In this document: positions 1 to 8,311 of the stretch, piece after piece | How positions within the stretch are numbered: position 1 is the stretch's first letter | Layout of the letters: each line of letters opens with the position of its first letter | Assembly (NCBI RefSeq): GCF_014637725.1 | Contig: NZ_BMFC01000003.1 | Span: 339,771 to 403,770 of the forward strand | DNA from: Marivita lacus | GTDB taxonomy: Bacteria > Pseudomonadota > Alphaproteobacteria > Rhodobacterales > Rhodobacteraceae | Direction of reading: 5' to 3' | DNA: 64,000 nucleotides | The notes under the pieces: model-generated | Database searches by the model: none | What the model was told of the DNA's origin: nothing | Seen by the model: only the letters and a program-made list of their open reading frames with translations | Program-made: the position numbers and the translations under genes

Positions 1-516
1 ATGCGCAAGGCTGGCCTCAATCTGCCCGGTGGCCTGCGCCAGGGCACGGGTCATGAGTTTCTGGCTGACGCCGATGCGAAACCCGCCCGTGATCAGCTTG
101 TTGAACAGGAACCGTTCGGTCGGGTCCAGCTGATCCCACGCATCCACAATGCGCGTCTTGCGCTGGTCAATGTCGAGGGTGGCGAGCGATTTCAACTCGG
201 TGATCCAATGGGTCAGTGGCAGGTCGCTGTGCCGGTTGGGTGGCGGCAGGATCAGGGCAATGGTTTCGGCCAGATCGCCGACGATGGGATAGCTTTCTTC
301 GAGTAACCACAAGGGGATACCGCCCAACTCGGCGGCCCATTCACGCAGCTGGGTGGTCGTCACGGCGCGTTTCGGACGACGGCCGGAAAACAGTGCGATG
401 GTCCAGAGCTTGTCGTCGTCACTGGCGGTCTGAAAGAACTCGGCCAGCGCCTTGGTCTTGAGGCTGGTCTTGGTTGTCTGATCGACGGTGGTAAAGAGAT
501 TGGCGAAGTCCTTCAT
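1..516 (-). CDS. ATP-dependent DNA ligase, N-terminal part (runs off window)
   Basis: The first 172 codons of an ATP-dependent DNA ligase are present, and the frame stays open to the window edge, so the adenylation and OB domains lie outside. The N-terminus starts MKDFANLFTTVDQ and contains KLWTIALFSGRRPKRAV, a stretch I associate with the N-terminal alpha-helical domain of the bacterial ligases that travel with a metallo-beta-lactamase exonuclease. These ligases are thought to seal DNA ends after the partner nuclease trims them. The start codon overlaps the exonuclease stop by four bases (ATGA), which implies translational coupling and fixes the start. Identity is inferred from the N-terminal domain and the partner gene, because the catalytic lysine motif is not in the window. 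Confidence 0.85.
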   Translation of the reverse strand, partial: MKDFANLFTTVDQTTKTSLKTKALAEFFQTASDDDKLWTIALFSGRRPKRAVTTTQLREWAAELGGIPLWLLEESYPIVGDLAETIALILPPPNRHSDLPLTHWITELKSLATLDIDQRKTRIVDAWDQLDPTERFLFNKLITGGFRIGVSQKLMTRALAQATGQIEASLAH

Positions 517-1520
517 GCCGCGTCAGCCTCGTCATCCTCGCCGCCGAATTCGGTTGGAACCACCTGTGCGTTATAGCCTTGGGTGTTCAGCCATCGCGCG
601 AAGATATCTGTGTAACCATGTGTTGCATAAATGTTTTCCGCCTTGGTTTCCTTGATGGCGTACATCAGCCCGTCCCAATCGGCGTGGTCCGAAATGACAA
701 AGCCCCTGTCAGCGGCGCGGCGGCGGCGGACCCCTCGCAGGCGCATCCAGCCCGACGCAAAGGCGGTCGAGGCGGGTCCGAACCGGCGCGCCCATTGCGA
801 CCCCAGCGCCGACGGCGGCGCAATGATCAGCGCTCCGGGATGGTTCTTGGGATTGATGTCGGGCGTCACATAGATGGTTTTGGGCAGCCTGTACCCTTGA
901 TGCCGCAGCACTTCATTGGTGTTCTCGACTGCGCCATGGGTCAGGATCGGTCCGATCTCCGGATCGACCATCGCCAGCAGACGCTGCGCCTTGCCGAGCG
1001 AATAGGCTCCGAGAATCGACGCCTTGCCTTGGGCGGCATTGCGCGCCCACCATGTGTTCAGCTCCTGCGCGACCTCAGCCTGGCTGTCCCATTTGAACAC
1101 GGGCAGGCCAAAGGTGCATTCGGTGATGAAGCTGTGGCACGTAACAGGCTCGAAAGGTTCGGAAATCCCGTCTGAAACGACCTTGTAATCGCCGGAGGCC
1201 ACCCAGATTTCCCCGGCAACTTCGACCCGGATTTGCGCAGAGCCGGGCAGATGGCCCGCCGGGTGGAACGACACCAATGCATCGCCAATTTTACGCGTTT
1301 CGCCGAACTTAACTGTTTCTACAGAAATATTGCCCAACCTGTGCCGCATGACCGGGGCGCAACCATCGGTGCACAGGTAGCGGCGATGCCCGGGGCGGGC
1401 GTGATCGGCATGGCCGTGGGTGATCAGTGCGCGGTCCACGGCGCGCCAGGGGTCGATGAAGAAGTCTCCGGCGGGGCAATAGATGCCGCGCTCGGTAAAG
1501 GTGAGAACGGGTTTGGTCAT
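513..1520 (-). CDS. ligase-associated metallo-beta-lactamase fold DNA exonuclease
   Basis: This 335-residue protein has the metallo-beta-lactamase metal motif HGHADH at residues 35-40 and a later SDHAD-W element typical of the beta-CASP group. It is expected to bind two zinc or manganese ions and act as a DNA nuclease. It resembles the SNM1/Artemis-like exonucleases encoded next to ATP-dependent ligases in bacteria. The gene is upstream of, and overlaps, the ligase gene, so the two are probably made together as a two-step end-trimming and sealing unit. A Lhr-type helicase and a phosphoesterase often accompany this pair; neither can be seen here, but the cluster continues past the window edge. 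The length is normal for the family. Confidence 0.9.
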   Translation of the reverse strand: MTKPVLTFTERGIYCPAGDFFIDPWRAVDRALITHGHADHARPGHRRYLCTDGCAPVMRHRLGNISVETVKFGETRKIGDALVSFHPAGHLPGSAQIRVEVAGEIWVASGDYKVVSDGISEPFEPVTCHSFITECTFGLPVFKWDSQAEVAQELNTWWARNAAQGKASILGAYSLGKAQRLLAMVDPEIGPILTHGAVENTNEVLRHQGYRLPKTIYVTPDINPKNHPGALIIAPPSALGSQWARRFGPASTAFASGWMRLRGVRRRRAADRGFVISDHADWDGLMYAIKETKAENIYATHGYTDIFARWLNTQGYNAQVVPTEFGGEDDEADAA

Positions 1521-1618
1521 GGAGGTGAGTATAGAAGCGGATCAGGACATCGCCAGAGGCTTGCCAAGTCGCCTTTGCGGCGTAGGGTGGGCGCGACCAG
1601 ACCATCAGGAGCCTTTTC

Positions 1619-2389
1619 ATGCAGATCGCCGGATTCCGTCAGCGCCTTTTGTCGCGCGTGCCTTTGGCGGGCACGTTCCTGAAAACCCCGGCCTACCAGC
1701 TGATCGAGGTGCTGGCGCAATCCGAACTGGATTTCGTCTGTCTGGATGCCGAACACGCGCCGTTCGACCGCAGCGCCATCGACGCCTGCTGCGCGATGGG
1801 GCGGGCCTTGGATTTCCCGGTGCTGGTTCGGGTCGGCGACTCGTCGGCGCGCGAGATCCTGCAAGCGCTGGATTGCGGCGCGGTCGGGATCGTGGTGCCG
1901 CATGTCGACAGCGCGGACAAGGCGGCGGATGTGGCACGGGCGGCGCGGTACGGTCACGGTGGACGGGGATTTGCGGGATCGACCCGCTGGGCCGGATACG
2001 CGACACAGTCGATGCCCGATCTTCTGGCGCGGTCGCAGGACGAAACCGTGGTCATGGCGCAGATCGAGGAACCCGAGGGCGTTGTGGCATCCGAAGCGAT
2101 CGCGGCAACCGACGGCATCGACGCCTTGTTCCTGGGGCCGGCGGATCTGTCTGTGGGCTACGGTCACGACACCTTGGGTTCGGACGATCTTTTTGCCGCG
2201 ATGGAGCGTGTGGGCAAGGCGGCAGATGCGGCGGGCAAGGCCTATGTGTCCTGGGTGGCCAACGCGCAAAAGGCGCAGGAGTGGTCGGCCTATGGAATGA
2301 GCTGTTTCTTCATCTCGTCCGAGCATTCGTGGATGCGGGCCGCCGCAACGGCAGAGGCGCGCGGTGTCCACGAGATCGGAAAACCCTAG
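1619..2389 (+). CDS. HpcH/HpaI family aldolase
   Basis: This 256-residue TIM-barrel aldolase is of the HpcH/HpaI (2-keto-3-deoxy acid aldolase, citrate lyase beta-like) family. Visible signatures are the LDAEHAPFD segment near residue 41, GAVGIVVPHVDS near residue 84, QIEEPEG near residue 148 and FLGPADLSVGYG near residue 172; the acidic residues here normally bind a divalent metal that stabilises pyruvate enolate. The physiological substrate cannot be told from sequence. A Shine-Dalgarno-like CAGGA precedes the ATG by about eight bases. The last codon shares the tetranucleotide CTAG with the convergent hydrolase gene, leaving no intergenic space. Confidence 0.85.
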   Translation: MQIAGFRQRLLSRVPLAGTFLKTPAYQLIEVLAQSELDFVCLDAEHAPFDRSAIDACCAMGRALDFPVLVRVGDSSAREILQALDCGAVGIVVPHVDSADKAADVARAARYGHGGRGFAGSTRWAGYATQSMPDLLARSQDETVVMAQIEEPEGVVASEAIAATDGIDALFLGPADLSVGYGHDTLGSDDLFAAMERVGKAADAAGKAYVSWVANAQKAQEWSAYGMSCFFISSEHSWMRAAATAEARGVHEIGKP

Positions 2390-3324
2390 GACTTGAAGCT
2401 GGAAAACAGCGACACGGCCGCGCCGGTGACCTGTCGGCGGATGTTGGGTTTTTCCATCAGCACTTCGTGTTCCGCGCCGTCCACCAGCAAGAGCTTGCCG
2501 CCTTTCCAATGGGTCATGCGGTCCCGGATCGCGCGTGTGTCGACGATGCGTTCGTTCGATCCGACAAAACACAGCGCCGGAAGCGCGGGCGAGGGCATTC
2601 GCGCCAGCGCGGCGCATTCCTGCAGCGCCGAGAGCAGCCATGCACAGGACGGCCCGCCCAGGCCGAATTGCGGCTCGGCTTCGACATGGCGGCGCATGTG
2701 GTCGAACATCTCGGGGTCCGAGGTGAGCAGGTTGTTCTCGAACGGCTCGGAGGCGGGGTAGCTCTTGATCGACGTGCCGGGAGCGATCCTGTGGCCCTGA
2801 CCGATCGCCATCGCCAGTCTTGGCAGCGTCCAGGCGACCGGGCGCAGGTAGCCGGCCATGTCGATACCCCACATCGGTCCTGAAAACATGACAGAGGCCA
2901 TGTCGGTGCCGCTCATCAATGCGCGCAGGCCGATGCAGCCGCCCATGGAATGGGCGATCATGTGCCACGGTTTCGGCAGATTGGCCTTGCCCGCAAAGCT
3001 GCGGACCGCGGCCCAGTCTTTCTGGAAGTCAATAAAACGGCCGACATGGCCGACCATCGGGTCGGCACCAAGCCGGTCGGACATGCCCTGGCCGCGCCAG
3101 TCCAGCGATACGACATCAAATCCGGCGCGCACGAGGTCTTTGGCGGTACGGCCGTATTTCTCGATATATTCGGTGCGACCGGGCAGGATGAACACCGTGC
3201 CCTTGCTGTCCGCCGCTTCCGCATGACCAACGCGAATGCGCACCCCGTCCGAGGTGCGCAGCCATTCGGCGCGCATCTCAGGGCCTTGGGCAAGATCGTC
3301 GCGATAGGGGGCCTGTTCGCCCAT
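2386..3324 (-). CDS. alpha/beta hydrolase (lysophospholipase-like)
   Basis: This 312-residue alpha/beta hydrolase has the nucleophile elbow HSMGG at about residues 125-129 (nucleophile Ser in MIAHSMGGCIG), an oxyanion segment FILPGRTEYIEKYG near residue 46 and a late histidine in DGAEHEVLME near residue 283. This layout matches the monoglyceride lipase/lysophospholipase L2 (PldB-like) group, but the substrate is unknown. No signal peptide or membrane segment is evident, so it probably acts in the cytoplasm. The start overlaps the stop of the SCP2 gene by one base (TGATG), so the two form an operon; a lipid-binding protein beside a lipase-like enzyme suggests a shared lipid substrate, which is inference. 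Confidence 0.82.
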   Translation of the reverse strand: MGEQAPYRDDLAQGPEMRAEWLRTSDGVRIRVGHAEAADSKGTVFILPGRTEYIEKYGRTAKDLVRAGFDVVSLDWRGQGMSDRLGADPMVGHVGRFIDFQKDWAAVRSFAGKANLPKPWHMIAHSMGGCIGLRALMSGTDMASVMFSGPMWGIDMAGYLRPVAWTLPRLAMAIGQGHRIAPGTSIKSYPASEPFENNLLTSDPEMFDHMRRHVEAEPQFGLGGPSCAWLLSALQECAALARMPSPALPALCFVGSNERIVDTRAIRDRMTHWKGGKLLLVDGAEHEVLMEKPNIRRQVTGAAVSLFSSFKS

Positions 3325-3614
3325 CAGGCGAGGGTGGCGGCCAGTTTCATCGCCAGACCCATGTCGCCGTCGATCGTCAGGCGACCGGACATGAATGCCG
3401 AAGTGGGGTTGAGCGCGCCGTCAAAGATTTCGCGATATGTCTCGGCATCGGCGTTGAAGGTCACATCGGCATCGGCGCTGCCCTCGCGGGCGCCGTCGCT
3501 GTCGACGACCATGCTGCCTTCGCCTTCGATGTTGAACTGGGCGGTGCCATCAATGCCGCCGCCGGCCAGTTTTTCGTTCATGGCGGTGACTGCCTGTGCC
3601 ACAACTTCGCTCAT
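3324..3614 (-). CDS. SCP2 sterol-carrier domain protein
   Basis: This small protein of 96 residues consists of a single SCP2-like lipid-binding fold: it has the pattern of an amphipathic N-terminal helix, an AQFNIEGEGSMVV strand, and a C-terminal FMSGRLTIDGDMGLAMKL segment typical of SCP2. I chose the start at 3614 because AAGGAG lies upstream at a proper distance; the frame stays open for 15 further codons but has no ribosome site there. Members bind lipids or acyl-CoA in a hydrophobic tunnel. It is the first gene of a two-gene operon with the hydrolase. Confidence 0.85.
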   Translation of the reverse strand: MSEVVAQAVTAMNEKLAGGGIDGTAQFNIEGEGSMVVDSDGAREGSADADVTFNADAETYREIFDGALNPTSAFMSGRLTIDGDMGLAMKLAATLA

Positions 3615-3704
3615 ACGCTCGTCTCCTTGTGATCGCGTCCTGATGTCCGGGGGTGGCATTTGCGGAACCCCACGCTACATTCACCATGAGTTATGAGGTT
3701 CAAG

Positions 3705-4259
3705 ATGCGCAAATACAAATCTGCCGTTGCGGCATTTCTTCTGGCACTCGCCGTGATGCAGGGGCCGGTTCAGGCTCAACAGGCCAGTGCGTCCGAGCTG
3801 CTTGACCAGCTGGCAGAGGCCGAGGATGCGCGCGCCGCAGACCGGCTGGAACGGCAGCTACGGCAGGAATGGTCGAAATCCGGATCTGCGGCGATGGACC
3901 TGCTGCTCAAGCGGGGTCAGGATGCGCTGGATGTCGACAACATAGACGCCGCACTGGAGCATCTTCGGGCACTGACCGATCACGCGCCGGACTTTGCCGA
4001 AGGTTGGCACACCCTTGCTCTGGCCTATTACCGCGCGGATCAATTCGGCCCGGCAGCGGATGCGCTGGAACGCACACTTGCGCTCAACCCTCTGCATTTC
4101 GGCGCGTTGCGCGGCATGGGGGCGATATTCGAACAGGTCGACAAACCCCACCTTGCGTATGACGCCTATTCGCGGGTACTCACGCTCAGGCCGCATGATT
4201 CCGACGTGATCGACGCGTTGGAGCGGCTGGAGCGACAGGTGATCGGAGAGACGATCTGA
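3705..4259 (+). CDS. exported TPR-repeat protein
   Basis: The product has a clear signal peptide (charged MRKYK, then AAFLLALAVM, cleavage near VQAQQ) followed by about 160 residues of helical repeats. Two or three tetratricopeptide units are visible, for example DFAEGWHTLALAYYRADQFG and the following PLHFGALRGMGAIF. It therefore probably acts as a periplasmic protein-protein adaptor. Start at 3705 is preferred over an in-frame ATG four codons earlier because GAGG sits before it at a suitable distance. The gene is followed 38 bases later by the helicase gene in the same direction. No specific partner can be named. Confidence 0.8.
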   Translation: MRKYKSAVAAFLLALAVMQGPVQAQQASASELLDQLAEAEDARAADRLERQLRQEWSKSGSAAMDLLLKRGQDALDVDNIDAALEHLRALTDHAPDFAEGWHTLALAYYRADQFGPAADALERTLALNPLHFGALRGMGAIFEQVDKPHLAYDAYSRVLTLRPHDSDVIDALERLERQVIGETI

Positions 4260-4297
4260 CCACCTGACGCCCGAGCAGGACGGCAAAGGACGTCAAC

Positions 4298-7267
4298 ATG
4301 GCCGGACATGCGCGGGTTGCGGCGATTCTCGGCCCGACCAACACAGGCAAGACCCACTACGCTATCGACCGGATGCTGGGCTATCGTACCGGTATGATCG
4401 GATTGCCGCTGCGGCTTTTGGCGCGCGAGGTCTATGACAAGATCGTCGCCGCGCGCGGGCCTTCTGTTGTGGCGCTTGTCACTGGCGAGGAGCGGATCGT
4501 ACCGCCACGCGCGCAGTACTGGGTCTGCACGGTCGAGGCGATGCCCGAGGGCATGGGCTGTGATTTCGTCGGCATCGACGAGATCCAGCTTTGTGCCGAT
4601 CCCGAGCGCGGCCATGTGTTCACCGACCGCCTGTTGCGGATGCGTGGGCAGCACGAGACCCTGTTCATGGGGTCAGACACGATGCGCGGGACGATCGCGA
4701 GCCTTGTGCAAGGGGTCGAATTTGTCCGCCGCGAACGGATGAGCCAACTGACCTATACCGGTTCGAAAAAGATCAGCCGGTTGCAGCCGCGCACCGCCAT
4801 TGTCGGGTTTTCGGTCGAAAATGTTTATGCGATTGCCGAGCTGTTGCGCCGTCAGAAGGGCGGCGCTGCCGTGGTGATGGGGGCTCTGTCGCCGCGGACA
4901 CGCAATGCGCAGGTCGATCTGTACCAGAATGGCGAGGTGGATTTCCTTGTTGCGACCGATGCCATCGGCATGGGGCTGAACCTTGACATCAACCATGTCG
5001 CGTTTTCGTCCCTGACCAAGTTCGATGGCCGCCGGATGCGGCCGCTCATGCCCAACGAGTTGGCGCAGATCGCCGGGCGCGCCGGGCGCGGCATGTCGAA
5101 CGGCACCTTCGGTGTGACCGGCGAGGCGTCGCCCATCTCGGAAGAGGTGGAAGAGGCGATCACGAACCACCGCTTCACACCGCTGAGAAAGCTGAATTGG
5201 CGCAATGCCGATCTGCGCTTCGGGTCGATCGACACGCTGATTGCCTCACTCGAGGCCAGCCCGAATGACGAGCTGCTGGTCAAGGCGCGCGAGGCGGATG
5301 ATCTGCAGGCGCTCAAGGCGCTCAGCGCCGTGGCCGAGGTACAGGCGCGGGCGTCCGATCCCAAATCGGTCCAGCTTTTGTGGGATGTCTGCCGCATTCC
5401 CGACTTTCGCGGCATAAGTCACGCGGAACATGCTGGGCTTTTGGAAGTTATCTATGGACACTTGCATCAACGCGGAGCCATCCCGGATGATTTCCTTGGA
5501 CGACAGGTCGACCGGATCGACCGGACCGATGGCGACATTGACACGCTGTCGAAACGGTTGGCGTATATCCGCACATGGACCTATGTCGCGCAGCGGAAAG
5601 CGTGGGTGCATGACGAAAGCCATTGGCGCGAGCAGACGCGCGCTGTAGAAGACCGACTGTCGGATGCGCTCCACGAGCGCCTGACCCAGAGATTTGTTGA
5701 CCGGCGCACATCCGTGCTGCTGCGGCGGTTGAAGCAGAAGGAGGCCCTTTTGGCCGAAGTGAATGACAAGGGTGAAGTCACCGTCGAAGGCGAATTCGTC
5801 GGCAGGCTCGAAGGGTTCCGGTTCCGCCAGGACAAGGATGCAACCGGGCAGGAGGCGAAGACGCTGAAGACCGCGTCGATGCAGGCGCTCGCGCCGCATT
5901 TCCACTTGCGCGCCGACCGTTTCTACAACGCGCCCGATACCGAGATGGATTACACCGAGCAGGGCGGCCTCATGTGGGGCGACCAGGCGGTGGGCAAGCT
6001 GACCGCCGGCGATGATCCGCTCAAGCCGCGCGTCGTGGCCTTTGTCGATGAAGAGGCCGGGGCTGATGTGGGTCAGAAGGTGCAGCGCCGCCTGCAGCAC
6101 TTCATCGACCGCAAGATCGCCGCGCTGTTCGAGCCGCTGATCAACCTGCAGAAAGACGAGACCCTGAACGGCCTTGCGCGCGGTTTTGCCTTTCGCATGG
6201 TCGAAGCGATGGGCCTCCTGCCGCGTGCGGACGTGGCCGATGACGTCAAGGCGCTGGATCAGGACGCGCGCGGAATGCTGCGCAAGCATGGCATCCGCTT
6301 TGGTCAGTTCACCGTGTTCATGCCGCTGCTGCTCAAGCCTGCGCCGACGCGACTGCGTCTGGTGTTGTGGAGCCTGTCGAAGAACCTCGATGAATTCCCC
6401 GAAGCGCCGCCACCGGGTCTGGTAACAGTGCGCAACATGCCGGGCACACCGGCGGAATATTACATGGTGGCGGGCTACCGCGCCGCCGGCGAGCGCGCGA
6501 TCCGCATCGACATGCTGGAACGTCTGGCCGATCTGCTGCGCGCGCAGGACAGCCGGGGAGGGTTCGAGGCCAATCCCGACATGCTGTCGATCACGGGTCT
6601 GACGCTGGATCAGTTTGCCGACCTGATGTCCGGTCTGGGCTACAAGGCCGAAAAGGCCGAGCGCCAGAAGGTGCGCGCGGTCGATGCAGTGATGCCCGAG
6701 GATGCGGCGTCTGTGGAACCGGTCATCGTGACCGACGAGCCTGCGCCGACGCCAGACACCCCTGTGATGGATACGGCACGGGAAGACGCGGCTCCGGGAG
6801 CGACCGCTGCCCCTGCCGATGCGCCCGAAGCTGCCGATGTGCCAGAAGCAGCCGAAGCCATGACCGATGACGGCGTTGCTCCCGTTGTCGACGCGCCCGA
6901 GGAAGTGCCTGCCGAAGCGCCGGTGCCGACCAATTCGGAAACCGAGATCGACCCCGGTGCTGCCCCGGACGCGGCCTTGGCCGGCCCGGAAACCGAAGTG
7001 TTCTATACCTTCACATGGCGCGGCAATCGCCCCGACCGCCAACCGCGCCGCGACGGTGGCAAGGGCCGTCGGGACGCTGCCAAGCCGCAGGGCGAGCGTC
7101 CGCAAGGCGACCGGCCGCGTGGCAAGGGCAAGCCCAAGGGCAAGGGCCAGCCGCCGCGCGATGCGGGCAAGAAAACCTTCGAGGCGCGTCCCCCCAAGAA
7201 GGAAAAGCCGATCGACCCGGACAATCCCTTTGCAGCGGCCCTCATGGGGCTGAAGACGAAGGACTGA
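4298..7267 (+). CDS. SUV3-like ATP-dependent RNA helicase
   Basis: This 989-residue superfamily 2 helicase has Walker A GPTNTGKT at residues 12-19, a DEIQ box at residues 94-97 in place of DExH, and motif VI QIAGRAGRG near residue 257. This arrangement is that of the mitochondrial SUV3 helicase family, which unwinds RNA together with degradative exonucleases; related alphaproteobacterial proteins are often just called helicase. After about residue 770 comes a long Ala/Pro/Glu-rich acidic tract, and the last 80 or so residues are Lys/Arg/Gly-rich (repeats such as GKGKPKGKGQ), a likely disordered RNA-binding tail. The S4 gene begins two bases after the stop, so the two are probably co-translated. 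Confidence 0.9.
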   Translation: MAGHARVAAILGPTNTGKTHYAIDRMLGYRTGMIGLPLRLLAREVYDKIVAARGPSVVALVTGEERIVPPRAQYWVCTVEAMPEGMGCDFVGIDEIQLCADPERGHVFTDRLLRMRGQHETLFMGSDTMRGTIASLVQGVEFVRRERMSQLTYTGSKKISRLQPRTAIVGFSVENVYAIAELLRRQKGGAAVVMGALSPRTRNAQVDLYQNGEVDFLVATDAIGMGLNLDINHVAFSSLTKFDGRRMRPLMPNELAQIAGRAGRGMSNGTFGVTGEASPISEEVEEAITNHRFTPLRKLNWRNADLRFGSIDTLIASLEASPNDELLVKAREADDLQALKALSAVAEVQARASDPKSVQLLWDVCRIPDFRGISHAEHAGLLEVIYGHLHQRGAIPDDFLGRQVDRIDRTDGDIDTLSKRLAYIRTWTYVAQRKAWVHDESHWREQTRAVEDRLSDALHERLTQRFVDRRTSVLLRRLKQKEALLAEVNDKGEVTVEGEFVGRLEGFRFRQDKDATGQEAKTLKTASMQALAPHFHLRADRFYNAPDTEMDYTEQGGLMWGDQAVGKLTAGDDPLKPRVVAFVDEEAGADVGQKVQRRLQHFIDRKIAALFEPLINLQKDETLNGLARGFAFRMVEAMGLLPRADVADDVKALDQDARGMLRKHGIRFGQFTVFMPLLLKPAPTRLRLVLWSLSKNLDEFPEAPPPGLVTVRNMPGTPAEYYMVAGYRAAGERAIRIDMLERLADLLRAQDSRGGFEANPDMLSITGLTLDQFADLMSGLGYKAEKAERQKVRAVDAVMPEDAASVEPVIVTDEPAPTPDTPVMDTAREDAAPGATAAPADAPEAADVPEAAEAMTDDGVAPVVDAPEEVPAEAPVPTNSETEIDPGAAPDAALAGPETEVFYTFTWRGNRPDRQPRRDGGKGRRDAAKPQGERPQGDRPRGKGKPKGKGQPPRDAGKKTFEARPPKKEKPIDPDNPFAAALMGLKTKD

Positions 7268-7268
7268 G

Positions 7269-7649
7269 TTGACAGACCCGGCGCAGAAGCTTCGGATCGA
7301 CAAGTGGCTCTGGCATGCGCGTTTTTTCAAGACGCGCAGCCTGGCCGCCAAGATCGTGTCCGGTGGCAAGGTGCGGGTCAATGGCCAGCCGGTTTCCAAG
7401 CCCGCCTATGCGGTGAGCGCGTCGGACGTGCTCACCTTTCCCCAGGGCGACGATGTGCGCGTGATCAAGGTGCTTGCCATGGGAGAGCGGCGCGGGCCCG
7501 CCCCCGAGGCGCAGTTGCTCTACGAAGATCTCGCCCCTCCCAAGCCGCGCGAGACATTGGAGCAGGTGCCCCGCTTTGAGGGCAAGGGTCGCCCGACCAA
7601 GAAAGATCGTCGCGCCCTGCAACAAACCCGGTCAGACCTTCTTGAATGA
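7269..7649 (+). CDS. S4-domain RNA-binding protein (Hsp15-like)
   Basis: This 126-residue protein has an S4 RNA-binding domain at residues 8-70 (LRIDKWLWHARFFKTRSLA, then GGKVRVNG) followed by a basic tail. It looks like the heat-shock protein 15 (HslR) family, which binds stalled 50S subunits carrying peptidyl-tRNA. The start is TTG, one base after the helicase stop, and no other start fits the S4 domain. Its position after an RNA helicase supports an RNA or ribosome-linked role. The precise target RNA is not known from sequence. Confidence 0.85.
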   Translation: MTDPAQKLRIDKWLWHARFFKTRSLAAKIVSGGKVRVNGQPVSKPAYAVSASDVLTFPQGDDVRVIKVLAMGERRGPAPEAQLLYEDLAPPKPRETLEQVPRFEGKGRPTKKDRRALQQTRSDLLE

Positions 7650-7698
7650 TTTTTCCCGGTGGCTTAGCTAGCGTGCGAATGATCGATGGAAGACGCGC

Positions 7699-8037
7699 AT
7701 GACCTATATCGTGAACGATGCCTGCATTGCCTGCAAATATACCGACTGCGTCGAAGTTTGCCCGGTGGATTGCTTTTACGAGGGGGAGAACATGCTTGTG
7801 ATCCATCCCGACGAGTGCATCGATTGCGGCGTTTGCGAACCCGAATGCCCGGCTGATGCGATCCGCCCGGACACCGAGCCAGACATGGACAAATGGGTCG
7901 AGTTCAACCGCAAATATGCCGAGAAATGGCCTGTCATCATCACCAAGAAAGACCCGCTGCCCGAGGCGGAGGAACGCGACGGTGAGAGTGGCAAGCTTGA
8001 GAAGTACTTCTCCGAGGCTCCCGGCGAAGGCGGCTGA
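7699..8037 (+). CDS. fdxA: 7Fe ferredoxin FdxA ([3Fe-4S][4Fe-4S])
   Basis: This 112-residue ferredoxin carries nine cysteines at positions 9, 12, 17, 21, 25, 40, 43, 46 and 50, the same spacing as Azotobacter ferredoxin I shifted by one. By analogy Cys9, Cys17 and Cys50 hold the 3Fe-4S cluster, and Cys21, Cys40, Cys43 and Cys46 hold the 4Fe-4S cluster. The C-terminal half ([20 protein letters not shown]) matches the conserved extension of the alphaproteobacterial FdxA group. It is a low-potential electron carrier in the cytoplasm. It lies 49 bases downstream of the S4 gene and upstream of carD. Confidence 0.95.
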   Translation: MTYIVNDACIACKYTDCVEVCPVDCFYEGENMLVIHPDECIDCGVCEPECPADAIRPDTEPDMDKWVEFNRKYAEKWPVIITKKDPLPEAEERDGESGKLEKYFSEAPGEGG

Positions 8038-8068
8038 TGATTCGCGATGGACGACGCCAATAGGCGAA

Positions 8069-8103
8069 GTTTGCAAGGCAAGCCCTTGTAAACATATGCA
8101 TAT
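8069..8103. repeat. two abutting palindromes downstream of fdxA
   Basis: A 10-bp inverted repeat, GTTTGCAAGG and CCTTGTAAAC (one G-T wobble) around a five-base loop at 8069-8093, is followed directly by the perfect 10-bp palindrome ATATGCATAT at 8094-8103. There is no U-tract, so it does not look like a standard intrinsic terminator. It could end the fdxA message or bind a regulator of the carD promoter about 45 bases further on. Both roles are inference. Confidence 0.5.
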
Positions 8104-8142
8104 CGCGCGCGAGTCGAGCCTCTACCGCGGGGCCTAATTTTG

Positions 8143-8151
8143 TGTTATACT
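8143..8151 (+). promoter_or_regulatory. extended -10 promoter candidate for carD
   Basis: TG-T-TATACT at 8143-8151 is a near-consensus extended -10 element; at the usual 17-base spacing the -35 region is TACCGC, a poor match. Transcription from here would give a leader of about 150 bases before the carD ATG at 8312. That leader has a perfect 6-bp hairpin with a TCGC loop (8180-8195) and a weaker hairpin before a short T run (8244-8275). Prediction by eye only. Confidence 0.45.
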
Positions 8152-8311
8152 ATTGATACAAATGACACCTGTGGGACACACGCCATCGCTGGCGTATGGC
8201 ATATGAGCTGACATAAGCTTGTTCTGATACACTGAATGAAACGACCGGAAGCCATGCTCCCGATCGGTATTTTTGTCTGTGTCGCATGGGCGCACGCAAG
8301 GAAGGTTCTGA

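Noticed and set aside
1517..2968. Long minus-strand open frame of about 480 codons over the aldolase and hydrolase genes
   Set aside because: It covers two well-supported genes in other frames, has low-complexity Arg/His/Gly-rich composition and no recognisable domain. This is typical of antisense frames in GC-rich DNA.
5246..7399. Minus-strand frame of 717 codons antisense to the helicase
   Set aside because: The helicase has clear motifs through this region. The antisense product is Arg/Gln/His-rich with no domain and no ribosome site.
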